Assembly (NCBI GenBank): GCA_014529385.2 | Contig: CM043971.1 | Location: 55,103,209-55,167,208, forward strand | DNA: 64,000 nt | Source: Adiantum capillus-veneris | Lineage: Eukaryota; Streptophyta; Polypodiopsida; Polypodiales; Pteridaceae | Direction of reading: 5' to 3' | Part shown: piece after piece, positions 44,479 through 54,102 of the stretch | Numbering within the stretch: the stretch's first letter is position 1 | Layout of the letters: each line of letters opens with the position of its first letter | The notes under the pieces: generated by a model | Database searches by the model: none | Seen by the model: only the letters and a program-made list of their open reading frames with translations | Told to the model about the DNA's origin: nothing | Made by a program: the position numbers and the translations under genes

Positions 44479-46782
44479 ATGATAGCTCCGGAATGGAGTC
44501 AATATATTGTTGAATATCTCACAAATAGAACTTTCCCAGAAGGAACGTCAAAAGCTCGTCAGAAATCTGTAGAGACAAAAGCTAGAGATTACGCTTTCAT
44601 AGGAGATCAACTCTATAAGAGAGGTAAAGACAACCAGCTTAGGATTTGTGCATCAGAGTCTGAGTATGTGATAATCCTGGAGCAAGCTCATGGAGGAGTA
44701 GGAGGAGGCCATTTCTCAGGCGATAAGACAGCAAAACTTGTCTTAGCCGCAGGAATATGGTGGCCAACATTACATATGGACGCTGAGGAATACGTTAAAC
44801 GGTGTGATGACTGTCAGCGGACCAAAGTACCACTTAAAAGAGATGATATGCCGCTTAGACCAATGATGGGGGCAAGAGCTTTTGCAAAATGGGGGATTGA
44901 TTATGTCGGACCCATTTCACCTCCTGCATATAAGACTCATGCACAATACATCGTTGTGGCTACAGACTATCTAACAAAGTGGGTCGAAGCAAAGGCAACT
45001 CAAAAAGCAGATGCCAGGACCACGACACAATTTCTATATGAATACGTCTTTGTACGATATGGATTGCCAATAGAAATTGTGAGTGATCGAGGCACACATT
45101 TTATAAATGAAGTGATAAAGATCCTTCTAGATGAATTCATGGTAATCCATAGGAAATCAGCCCCGTATCATCCACAAGCAAATGGACAAGCTGAAGCAAC
45201 AAACAAAACCATATGCACGGTCCTTACGAAGATTGTATCTGAGTCGAGAACTGACTGGGACCAGAAGTTGCATTCAACATTATGGGCATATAGGGTAGCA
45301 TATAAAACATCAATAGGAACGACCCCATATAACATGGTTTTTGGGCTAAATGCTATCTTACCAATAGAATTCTTGATTTCAACCTTAAGGGTGGCTAAGG
45401 ATCTAGAGTGGACAGGGCACGAGCTTTCTGATAGAATAGATGACCTGGAAAAGCTAGACGAGCTTCGCCTAAAAGCAGTAGCTTCTATCTACGCTCAAAA
45501 AAGGCGACAAAAGGAATTTTTTGATAAGCATGTGAGGACTAAAGAGTTTAAGGTTGGGGACTATGTCCTAGTTTACACTCTGAAACAGCATGCTAAGAAG
45601 CTTAAAAAGCGAGGGATGGGACCTCTAGTGATTAAAGATCTATCACCAAGTGGAGCTGTCAAGCTTGCTACATTAGACGGAGAAGAAATGCCCAATTGGA
45701 TTAGTGGATGCAGAGTGAAAAAGTATCTTTTGCCGCTAACCCAAGACATGCTTCTCAAAATACATCAAGAAAAGCTACGTGCCCAGAAAAAGAAAAAGAT
45801 TGTGGAGGACGCGCAAGCCGAGGCGAAGGAAAGAATGGAGAAAAGAAGACTACTGCGTCAGAAACAGCGCAATGAAGGAGCAATACCAATAAACGCAGTC
45901 AGTATAACAGAAATGGATAATGACAAAGAAGAACCCATCATTGAATGCAAAGTAGGAACCAACCAAATCAAAGCCAGAGCACTATTGGATTCAGGAGCTC
46001 AAACTAACCTACTTTCACTCAGTTTGTATAGACAATTGACAAATGACACTAAATTACAAACTGCCAAGCAAGAGTTAAGAAGTTACTCTGAGAATTCAAT
46101 CAAAACTGTCGGATGCACAGTTTTACATATACAGATTAACCAGTATGTGTATCCTCATATGTTTTACGTGGTTAAAGACCAAGCTACACAACATCCATTA
46201 TTGCTAGGACAACCATGGCAGAAGCAATACAATGCAATGATTGACTGGAGTTCTAAATCAGTGCTTATCAAATACGAAGGTGAAAGTCAATCAGTTAAGT
46301 TCACCAAAGGAGAAGAGCCAACTCCAAAGGAGGAATCCAAGAACAAAGGTAAACAACAACCAAAGAAAAAGAAGAAGCAATGGCAACCAAAAGTTTCTAT
46401 ACAACCGGATTACTCTTCGACGAGGAATTCTCAACAGTGGATAAGGAAGACAAGCAATAATATAACAGCTCAACCTTGGGAAAAAACGGAGTCAAAGTTG
46501 GTATGGAGACCAAAAAAGGTTGTGCCAGAGAACACAAAGGTGGAAAAAAGAGTCTTCAATACCAGACAACAGAGTGATTCCAGACAATCAAGGACAGTGA
46601 AACAGATCTGGATTCCAAAGAAGTTCATGACGGCACAAAGCTATAGCAAGCAAATTTGGATCCCAAAGATTTGTAAACAGGAACTCCCTTCAGTACAATC
46701 AACGGAAACTCCTAGGTATTTCAAGTCGAGGAAATCAACACAAAGAACAAAGCAGGTTTGGGTCGCAAAGAGTTTGTGGTAA
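44233..46782 (+). CDS. Integrase with C-terminal second protease and W-x-P-K tail, element D
   Basis: 849 codons. Residues ~27-68: extra HHCC finger. ~153-194: the usual HHCC finger (44689-44814). Core: Asp in WGIDYVGP (~222), Asp in VSDRGTHF (~280), Glu in GQAEATNK (~318), all intact. C-terminus: VGDYVLVY and GMGPLVI (GPY/F-like, ~440-465), then a Lys/Glu-rich helix. Residues ~565-675: retropepsin-like domain with ALLDSGAQTNLL (Asp codon 45988-45990) and LLLGQPW. ~690-849: basic tail with QWQPK, LVWRPKK, IWIPKK, IWIPK and VWVAK. After the TAA at 46780-46782 the same frame runs to 47016 with another IWIVK. The ATG is the first Met, not a proven start. Confidence 0.9.
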   Translation: MYQLRNDHVLRLCINPEEYNIYLREAHVQECAFHCSKRNTYRNLLQLGVYWPGMKESVHEYVTVCIVCSSKPPAEYSTLYQIMIAPEWSQYIVEYLTNRTFPEGTSKARQKSVETKARDYAFIGDQLYKRGKDNQLRICASESEYVIILEQAHGGVGGGHFSGDKTAKLVLAAGIWWPTLHMDAEEYVKRCDDCQRTKVPLKRDDMPLRPMMGARAFAKWGIDYVGPISPPAYKTHAQYIVVATDYLTKWVEAKATQKADARTTTQFLYEYVFVRYGLPIEIVSDRGTHFINEVIKILLDEFMVIHRKSAPYHPQANGQAEATNKTICTVLTKIVSESRTDWDQKLHSTLWAYRVAYKTSIGTTPYNMVFGLNAILPIEFLISTLRVAKDLEWTGHELSDRIDDLEKLDELRLKAVASIYAQKRRQKEFFDKHVRTKEFKVGDYVLVYTLKQHAKKLKKRGMGPLVIKDLSPSGAVKLATLDGEEMPNWISGCRVKKYLLPLTQDMLLKIHQEKLRAQKKKKIVEDAQAEAKERMEKRRLLRQKQRNEGAIPINAVSITEMDNDKEEPIIECKVGTNQIKARALLDSGAQTNLLSLSLYRQLTNDTKLQTAKQELRSYSENSIKTVGCTVLHIQINQYVYPHMFYVVKDQATQHPLLLGQPWQKQYNAMIDWSSKSVLIKYEGESQSVKFTKGEEPTPKEESKNKGKQQPKKKKKQWQPKVSIQPDYSSTRNSQQWIRKTSNNITAQPWEKTESKLVWRPKKVVPENTKVEKRVFNTRQQSDSRQSRTVKQIWIPKKFMTAQSYSKQIWIPKICKQELPSVQSTETPRYFKSRKSTQRTKQVWVAKSLW

Positions 46783-47016
46783 GCACAAGCGAAGCGGAAG
46801 CAGATTTGGATTGTGAAAAAGAACAACAAGGTAAAGAAGAATCCATCAACTGATTGTACTACCGAAGTGCCAAAACCAACCCAAAACCCGACCACTAATC
46901 CTTCAATCAAACAAAGAGCAGCTTTATTGGAAAGACTGTTGTATCATCGCTCTACAATTGCATTGGGAACTTATGACCAAAACAACTACAATGCTTCGCC
47001 CACAGACACTTCATAG
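46783..47016 (+). CDS. In-frame continuation of the element D Pol tail
   Basis: Same frame as 44233-46782 after one TAA. Continues the Lys-rich tail with KQIWIVKK and ends at a natural-looking stop just before a polypurine run. Confidence 0.55.
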   Translation, partial: AQAKRKQIWIVKKNNKVKKNPSTDCTTEVPKPTQNPTTNPSIKQRAALLERLLYHRSTIALGTYDQNNYNASPTDTS

Positions 47017-47035
47017 TCGTCCGGGAGGACTCAGA

Positions 47036-47053
47036 CTAGGAGGGGGGGAGGTA
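47036..47053 (+). promoter_or_regulatory. Internal polypurine tract candidate, element D
   Basis: A G-rich run (AGGAGGGGGGGAGG) lies just after the end of pol, 6 kb before the true PPT. A central plus-strand primer is possible; it is unproven. Confidence 0.4.
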
Positions 47054-49835
47054 TATAGGTATACAGGAGTTACAAAGCAGCTACAAGCGACAAAAACAAA
47101 GAAAAACAAAAATTATATTACAAGGGCAGTGTCTTACATGATTTTGCAATTTTTATGTTTGATTGCGGATATTGATAATATTTATGCCCTTATATACCTT
47201 GTTTTGCAACAAGAAGAGATCAAATGATGGATTTGGGTCTCTAGACGTGTAAATATCATTAAATAAGAGTGTTTTTGGAACTAAAAAGTGGAAAAAAGTG
47301 GTAATCCAAGTCCAGAAATCACAAATAAGTGTATATTCATATACACAGGGTTACCAGCTATTTATCGTGTATGTTTGGAATTTTTTGGCTTCAATTTGCT
47401 ATTTTTCTTTATTTTTTATAATTTTCTTAATGAAAGTAAAAGAAAAATAAAAAAGCAGGTGAAATGAGATCGGAAAAAAGAAAAGAATAGATGGTGATGA
47501 TCCTAATGACAAGGGCAACCCATTGTAAAAATTGAGTACAATTCGGGAAAAGTTGCGGAAAGTCCGAAATGACAGAATTTTGGCAAAGTGTACAGATTTC
47601 TCAGAAACAAGTCAAACAGAGTCCAAATTGAGAAATTTCAAATCCTAAAGTGCATTTCACAACGAGATAGGAGCACATGTCAAATTTGGTAACAAGTGAT
47701 CCGAGAAGTCCGAAGTTAAGTATTTTTCACATCACTTTCAAGCTCATTTCCACTATTACCTTCTTGGAGAAGAGCAGAGAGCCACAGGAGCACATATCTT
47801 CTACGACCTACTATGACTTCTACGAGAGCCCAGAGGACACCAGACATGAGAGGTAGACTCGTTGCCATAAGCTTTTGATGCTTATCATTAACTTTTGTCG
47901 CGAAAACTGACCAAAACCAAGAAACAAGAGCAGACGGGGAATGGGGAAGAATGCTAGGTAGGGGCACAACCGCCTAACCAAACCTTGCAAGAACTTATAG
48001 GAGGGTTACCCTAGTATAGAATATGGGTTTCTAACACTCAAAGCTCGAGAAAGAACGACTGGAAAAACCCTAGGTCAACAGAGCCTGCAAGAGGCAAACA
48101 TGAAAAAGTTGTCGAAACTACACAAAACTTCTCAGAAAGCTTAACAACATCAAGGGCAATGCAACCATGGAGTATCTCTAGGTTTGGACCACCAAAAGTA
48201 GGTCGGAACAACCGATTCGACTGCGAACACACAAAGCGTCATTTTGGCATAACGGCTGAAATTGACGACCGAATGAAATGAAACTTCACAAGCAGCTTCA
48301 AATATACATGGATGACTTATGTTTGCAAGCAAAACCCAAAAGAAAGCTGATTCACTTACCGATGGTGAAAAAGACGCTTTCGGGCAACCAAATGGAGAAA
48401 GATGGAGAACGGGGAGCCAAAGTCAAGTTCAACCAAATAGATGGCTTCACAACATATCCAATGAGCTTGAAATGTAACTCTCAAGAAGAAAAGTTGAAGA
48501 AATTCAACTCCAAGGCAAAAAAACGACTTCGGAGACTGAAATGCCTATAAGGGGGCTTTTTAGCTAAACTGATGACTTTTTAAGTTGAAAACTAGTTAGC
48601 AGGGCTTAGGGCACTAGCACAAAGCATTCTTTGCACAAAAAGACCAACATTTCAAGAAAAGACATCATACACGTATGATGTCTCACAGCATGAATTTCAC
48701 ATACATTTCAACATTTGAGTGCATAGCCTCATTCCACATGTTAATCACATCCTATGAACCAAGTATCATGAGAATTGGAGTTAGAAAACCCAAGGAAAAC
48801 CAAAAAGACGCAAAGTAGGCCATAAAATTGATTTTTGGTCCTAATTTTGTCAAAGTAACTCCAAACTCATTGAAACTTTGTAGGATTGTTGATTAACACA
48901 TCTACAAGCTATCTGGAACCAAAAAGCACCATTTTGACACAAAAGACATCATACGCGTATGATGTCTATTTGCACTTACAGAGCCAAAACTGCTCATTTG
49001 TCATCATACATCCATTATATATATCTAATACATGCTACATATGAAATTTGGAACCATTTGGTCAAGAGGATCACCCCAGTAGCCCAATTGAGGAAAATCC
49101 TTCACCTAAAGCCTATTTTTGGCCCAAATCCAACATACTCAAGTCCAAACCAAGATTTGAGTAGATATAGTCCTTCACTAGTACATGGGGAGTCCACAGA
49201 ACCAATCCCATGCAAAATTGATGGAAAAGACATCATACGCGTATGATGTCTCCAGAGCCATTTTTAGCCCAAAATCTATCCAAACTTCATAAATCCACTG
49301 AATAAGCCTGTCTAAAGCCAAATCCAAGCTTATAGAGAAATTTGGTCCAAAAATACACTAAAAGACATCATACGCGTATGATGTCTCACTATGTGATTTT
49401 GGCACCTCAGGGCTTCAACCACCAAACAGAAGTGATCTACATGCCCTTTGAAAGTGAACCACCAAGTTTTATCCAATTTGGATCATAAAATCCAATTCCC
49501 TTTCAAAATTTCGCCAAGAGCCGGAACTGGACTAAATTGGCCAAAACTTGACCAAATGGGATCCAAACTCAAATCCAAGCATATGATACTCATGTATACA
49601 TTATCAGCTACAAGCACAACCAATATGAAGTCATTTTGACACAAAAGACATCATACGCGTATGATGTCTCCAGCATGATTTTGAGCCCATTTTGCATATT
49701 TTTTCACCTACCTTGCATCCTTAGGCCCTGAATAGCTCATGTTTCAATTTTCAAGTCATTTGAATAGTTAAAAGCTTCATTTCGGCTTTCAGTACTAAAA
49801 AGACGCTAACTTTTGAAATTGGAGTTACAGGATCC
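47054..49835 (+). other. Long spacer between pol and third ORF of element D
   Basis: About 2.8 kb of A-rich non-coding sequence. No supported gene. The second half contains palindrome cluster 2 in diverged repeat units. Bases 48300-48322 repeat exactly the RT stretch 43260-43282 that encodes the YMDD box; the surrounding small ORF has no other RT similarity. Confidence 0.75.
48660..49669 (+). repeat. Palindrome cluster 2 (five copies) in element D
   Basis: Positions 48660-48683 (one central change), 48944-48967, 49228-49251, 49363-49386 and 49646-49669 (all perfect 24-bp inverted repeats of AGACATCATACG). Centres are 284, 284, 135 and 283 bp apart, nearly the same spacing pattern as cluster 1. 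Two copies share 13 or more extra bases upstream (CATTTTGACACAA). Confidence 0.95.
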
Positions 49836-52800
49836 ATGGATTCCGCCAAGTCATCGGCAACGAAGAGAAAAAGACCGACAATCAAAGATGCTCTTGCAGA
49901 AGCGGAACCCTTTGACATTCTAGAAGAAACCCTCAAGCCAACAAAAACTTGGGTGGAGGAAGCAGTATTGGAGAAAGAGGGAATAAAGATCTACCAGGGG
50001 ACTTTCAGAGATCCTCAAGGGCAAGCGGTGGATGTACCGATGATCCCACAGGAATTGGTAGACTATAGCAGGTCAGAAGACATCAGCAGGTACCTGGAAA
50101 GGGCAGACTTGCACAGTTTCTTCGCCTCGAGACCATCAGGTGTGGATACAAGAAGAGTGTACGAGTTGGCAACATCCATTCAGAAGGATGGAAAAGCCAC
50201 ATTGACAGCCATGGATGGAGAGAAAGTAGAAGTACAGATCACTCCATAGCTCATTGCAGACGCATTGAAGCTGCATAACAAAGGGAGCTCTGTCAGGGAA
50301 AGAAGGGAGGCCATAGAGTTCTATGGGCCCAAGAAACAGAATGCAACCTATGGAGATATGGCAGACCCAAGAGCGGCAACCCTTTGCCGACTGTACAACC
50401 AGTTCTCCATGTTTGCAGTAAAAGACCGCAAAAGTATACGACACCACCCCATGCCATTCCGACCACCATCACATGGGCATTAAAGAGCAATATGCCAAAA
50501 GAGGTGAATTACGCTCAACACATCCACGAGCAAGTAATTGCCATGCGCAACGAGAAGCCAAAGTACATAGGAGGAGCGAAAATTCTGACAAGAATAGCTT
50601 ATGAAGCTATTGGAGCTAGAGATCAGTGGCCAAAGGTTCCCTCCCAGAATGAGTGGCTTAGAGAAGCCGACGAGGAGGAAGAACAACCCGAAATATCCAA
50701 GAGGGCATCCACAAGAGCACGCCGGAAACTAGAAATAGTTTCAGAACCTGAAGAGGATGTGGACGAGCCGCTTAAGAAGAAAGTAAAGAAGAAGGTTGCT
50801 CCCAAGCAAACCAAAAGTCAGAAAGCGGCAATAATGGAAAGACTAGTGGAGCAGTTTAGAGCGGAAAGAGCTCTAAAGGGTGACTTTGAAGAAAAGTGGG
50901 TGCAAGACCTCGCTAAAGTTGGAACTAGCTCAGCCAGGCCACATATTGATCAATACGATCAATATATTAAAGCTTATGAGGAGTCAGAGGCTATTCTGGA
51001 GCAGCAACCTGTCGAGCCATACACTGAAGAGGAGGTACAGCAATTAAAACCTGAGCTGAAAAAAGACGACAAGGGGAAAAGGAAAGTAGATGAGTCTACT
51101 AAGCCTCAAGAGATAGAGGGGCAAGCCGACAAAGGGAAAGCCAAGGAAGCTGAGGACAGATATCCCTCTATGACTGATGTACCAAGCTTGAAGAAGACGG
51201 AAAAAATTGTGGAGGAGACCACAGTGGAGGTGGACACAGATGATTTGGAAAAGCCAGAGGCCGAGCACGAAAAGAAGATAGATCCAGTTCAGCAAAAGAG
51301 AAATGATTATGAGGATCTGGTAGCTATAGGATACAGCGAAGAAGAGGCCCTTGAGGCAGTTTATGGGATCACCCTACAAAAACAAGATGAACGGAGAGGG
51401 ACGGAGGAAAAGACAAAGAGTAAAAAAGAAAGTGAAGAGAAACTGGACGAACCGAACGTACTAGAAGAGCCAAAGCCAGTGGAGGTGGGGGCAGAAAGAG
51501 CTTTAGAGTTGACAGATGAAAATGAAAAAGACATGCACATGGTGCATGAATTGCTCAGCAAGATAAAAGAAAGGTCCAAGGCAAAGGAAGTAGAGATTGA
51601 GACAGCCAAACAAAGGGAAGCGGAGTTGCAGAGGAAATTAGAGAATGCTATGACTGAATCTGAAAGTCATAAAGCATCACTCTATGACACAGAAAACGAG
51701 AGAGACGGCTTGATACTCCAGCTAGCCGAGGCTTCAAGAGAAGTAACAAGTGCACAGGAAGCAAGGGAGCGGATAGAGGATGACTTGGAGGCGGCTAAGG
51801 ATGAGCTCATTGAGCTAAGGGAGAGAGTCGAGCTCCAAGAAAGAACAATCACTAGACTCAGGACTACCCCTAGAGCTAGCAGAGCAGGAACCGAACAAGA
51901 GGGAGTGGGGGAAGACCAGGTCCAGCTTTGGAAGACCAGGTCCGAAGCTTACAAAGAGAGCTGAGATTAGAGCAAGTGCAAAGGTTGCACATTGCGGAGG
52001 GATCATTGGCCGCAGAGGAGAGGCTCACATTAGAAAATCAAACACTAAGGACAGAGAATGAGGACCTCCGCAAACAGCTCCAAGATCTACAAGAGCAACA
52101 AAGAAGAGAGACAGAGACACCACACGAAGAATCAGGTGGAGCAGCCATAGAGCTACCAGAAACTGGAGAGGCAACCACAATTGAAGATCCAGCCCCAGCT
52201 CAAGAGGTGGCCTCGACTTCAAGAATCACTGAAGAAGAAGAACAAAGGCTCCATGACCAAATAGAAAAGTCAGCAAAGGAGAGTGCCAAGGCGGAAATGG
52301 AATGGGAGAGGAGACTCGTAATCTCCATTAGACTTCAGGGACTTGACACAAAAGTGCTCCATGAACAGTGGATGTAACCCAGCCTGCCTTTCCCTTTGAT
52401 GAAATTTGAAGTGATAAAGACGAAAAAGAGAATAGAGGAGGAGCAGTATGTCGCTCTTTACGAAGGCGACATCACAAAGGAGGAACAATCAAAGAAGATA
52501 GTAGATTCACAACCTAGATGGAGGAAAGGTTGGCTGAACAAATACCCAACCTACCTCATCTACTTGGTGGAGGCACCAAAGGAGATTCGGGAGGATTCAA
52601 CCTTCTGCCCGGTGCCAAGAGTCCGAAACTGGAAAGAGCATGGCAGGATTGCAGAAAAGAAGCCAAATTGGCTTAATTATCCCAAGATGCCAGGACCAAA
52701 GGCAGGAGAGAGAATAGGTAAAGCCTACATGGTGAAAACCCTAACGGGCACCATCAAGCTCTTTACTGGCTCTCCTGACCTTTCATGTCAGATGCTCAAG

Positions 52801-53115
52801 AAAATCTACAGGACTCTCTTAGCTTGCATTGAAGTGTTCGCGCCAGATAAAGCCACGACCTTGAGTCTACTATCGACGGCCGACACGGTGACTGATATGA
52901 TGTACGATCTTTCATTGCAGCCTTCTCCAAAAGTGTTACACCTCCTATACCAAAGGATTATGTTTTTGCCTAGCTTCCACATGCAAACATTCGAAGAAGC
53001 TTTCTACACCGGCTTTTTCACCCACGAAAGCAAAATATTCGGCCCAACCTTGACCATCGGCAACCTACGATACGAATCACATTTGCAGATGCTCAAGACG
53101 ACAGGACTTTATTGA
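49836..53115 (+). pseudogene. Third ORF of element D
   Basis: A ~1,090-codon reading broken by a stop at 50247, a frameshift near 50460, another near 51955 and a stop at 52375. Start Met-Asp-Ser-Ala-Lys at 49836. The N-terminal part (~90-270) has the look of the putative plant transposon protein domain: KATLTAMDGEKVEVQITP followed by LIADALKL, later an ITWALKSNMPKEVNYA segment. A Lys/Glu-rich region follows, then a long heptad-rich coiled coil (about 51490-52360), and a C-terminal part of ~240 residues (52396-53115) with a mixed, globular-looking composition I do not recognise. No membrane segment. Position equals env of Athila, but content differs. Confidence 0.6.
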
Positions 53116-53149
53116 CCAAGCATAAAAGTCATGTCAGGGACGACATGAA

Positions 53150-53164
53150 CGCGGAGGGGGGGAG
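53150..53164 (+). promoter_or_regulatory. Polypurine tract of element D
   Basis: CGCGGAGGGGGGGAG abuts the 3' LTR start TGTTGAGCC. Confidence 0.85.
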
Positions 53165-54102
53165 TGTTGAGCCAGCAGAGGATCACACCCACATTTTTGC
53201 TCACACTCATCATTTTGTAGCCATTGATTGTAATAAATGTCTTTTCGACATTAATTTTGATTTGAGCCATTCATTAAGTAACGGGACTCAATTGAGTTTC
53301 CAGCTTGTAATCCCGAAGTAATTTCACTTGCTGATGTAATTAGTTAGAGATGTTCTCACCTCCAAGGCTGAGGTATATAAGCCAAAGTTTTTGTAACCTA
53401 AGGGGGATTCAGATTATTAATCAAAGTGAGTTTTTGAGCGCCGTGACTGTGTCTGAGAGCGAGTGAGAGAGAGAGAGTCTTATCTACTTGCTACGCGAGC
53501 TACGGAGCGGCCATTGGAGAAGCGACACCGCCATTGTGTTAGCAACGGCGAGAGCTACGCACAGATACCAAGAGTGCACGCTATCGGCTTTTATGTGTGG
53601 TAAGTTCCTACAAGCTTCGGTGTGAGTTTTCTTCCAACTCGTGTGTCGAATGGAGCGTGCAGCATATCTATAGAACCACAACGTGTAGAGCTACACATTG
53701 GTACCGTCGGGGTCAAGTTTCGATCACCTGTATTTTTCGGCCTGTCTTCATACGCGTTTACCGCACGAAGTGGTTATAGGTTGATTTTGCAGTTCAAGTC
53801 TTTAGGGTGTTGTTCTTACTTAGTGAATAGACATCCCCTTGAGTTTGAGATCGATTCAATGATCCTAGATCCTGTTTCGTATAGCATTCGTTCGTAGTAC
53901 GGATTTCAGTCACTTGCGTATTTTAGAACTTAGATTTGATTTCCTTAGTAGCGATTGTCGTTAGAAGGTCGAGTAGGTGATTTGACACCCACCTAGTTGT
54001 TTCCATGCGCCTGCGGGTCAAGCTCCGTCCTCGTCTGACAAATTCTGTTGTTGGTTGAGTTCTCGCTATTTAGCTTCCGCTAGCGGCGTAACCGCCTTAA
54101 CA
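53165..54102 (+). repeat. 3' LTR of element D
   Basis: 938 bp, nearly identical to the 5' LTR, with TATATAAG at 53374-53381 and CATACGCGT at 53749-53757. Followed by TCCAG and then the resumed third ORF of C. Confidence 0.95.

Larger units (their letters stand above)
35056..54102 (+). mobile_element. Element D: 19-kb Ty3/gypsy giant with extra domains
   Basis: LTRs of 941 and 938 bp start TGTTGAGCC and end CTTAACA; I count roughly fourteen substitutions and two small indels between them. A tRNA-Asp type PBS and a G-rich PPT are present. Order: leader with four palindromes, gag-PR, RT-RH, two HHCC fingers, IN, second protease, W-x-P-K tail, a 3-kb spacer with five palindromes, third ORF. Inserted in the third ORF of C. 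Few stops and intact RT, RH and IN catalytic residues suggest a fairly young copy. Confidence 0.95.

Noticed and set aside
48278..48550. Small ORF containing IYMDDLC
   Set aside because: Only the 23-bp patch resembles RT; the rest has no RT motif, so it is not a gene.
36532..49669. CRISPR-like array
   Set aside because: Repeats are perfect palindromes with ~125-288 bp spacing in a plant retrotransposon; no cas genes or uniform short spacers.
49836..53115. Retroviral-type envelope gene
   Set aside because: Position fits, but no signal peptide, membrane anchor or glycosylation-rich ectodomain is visible.
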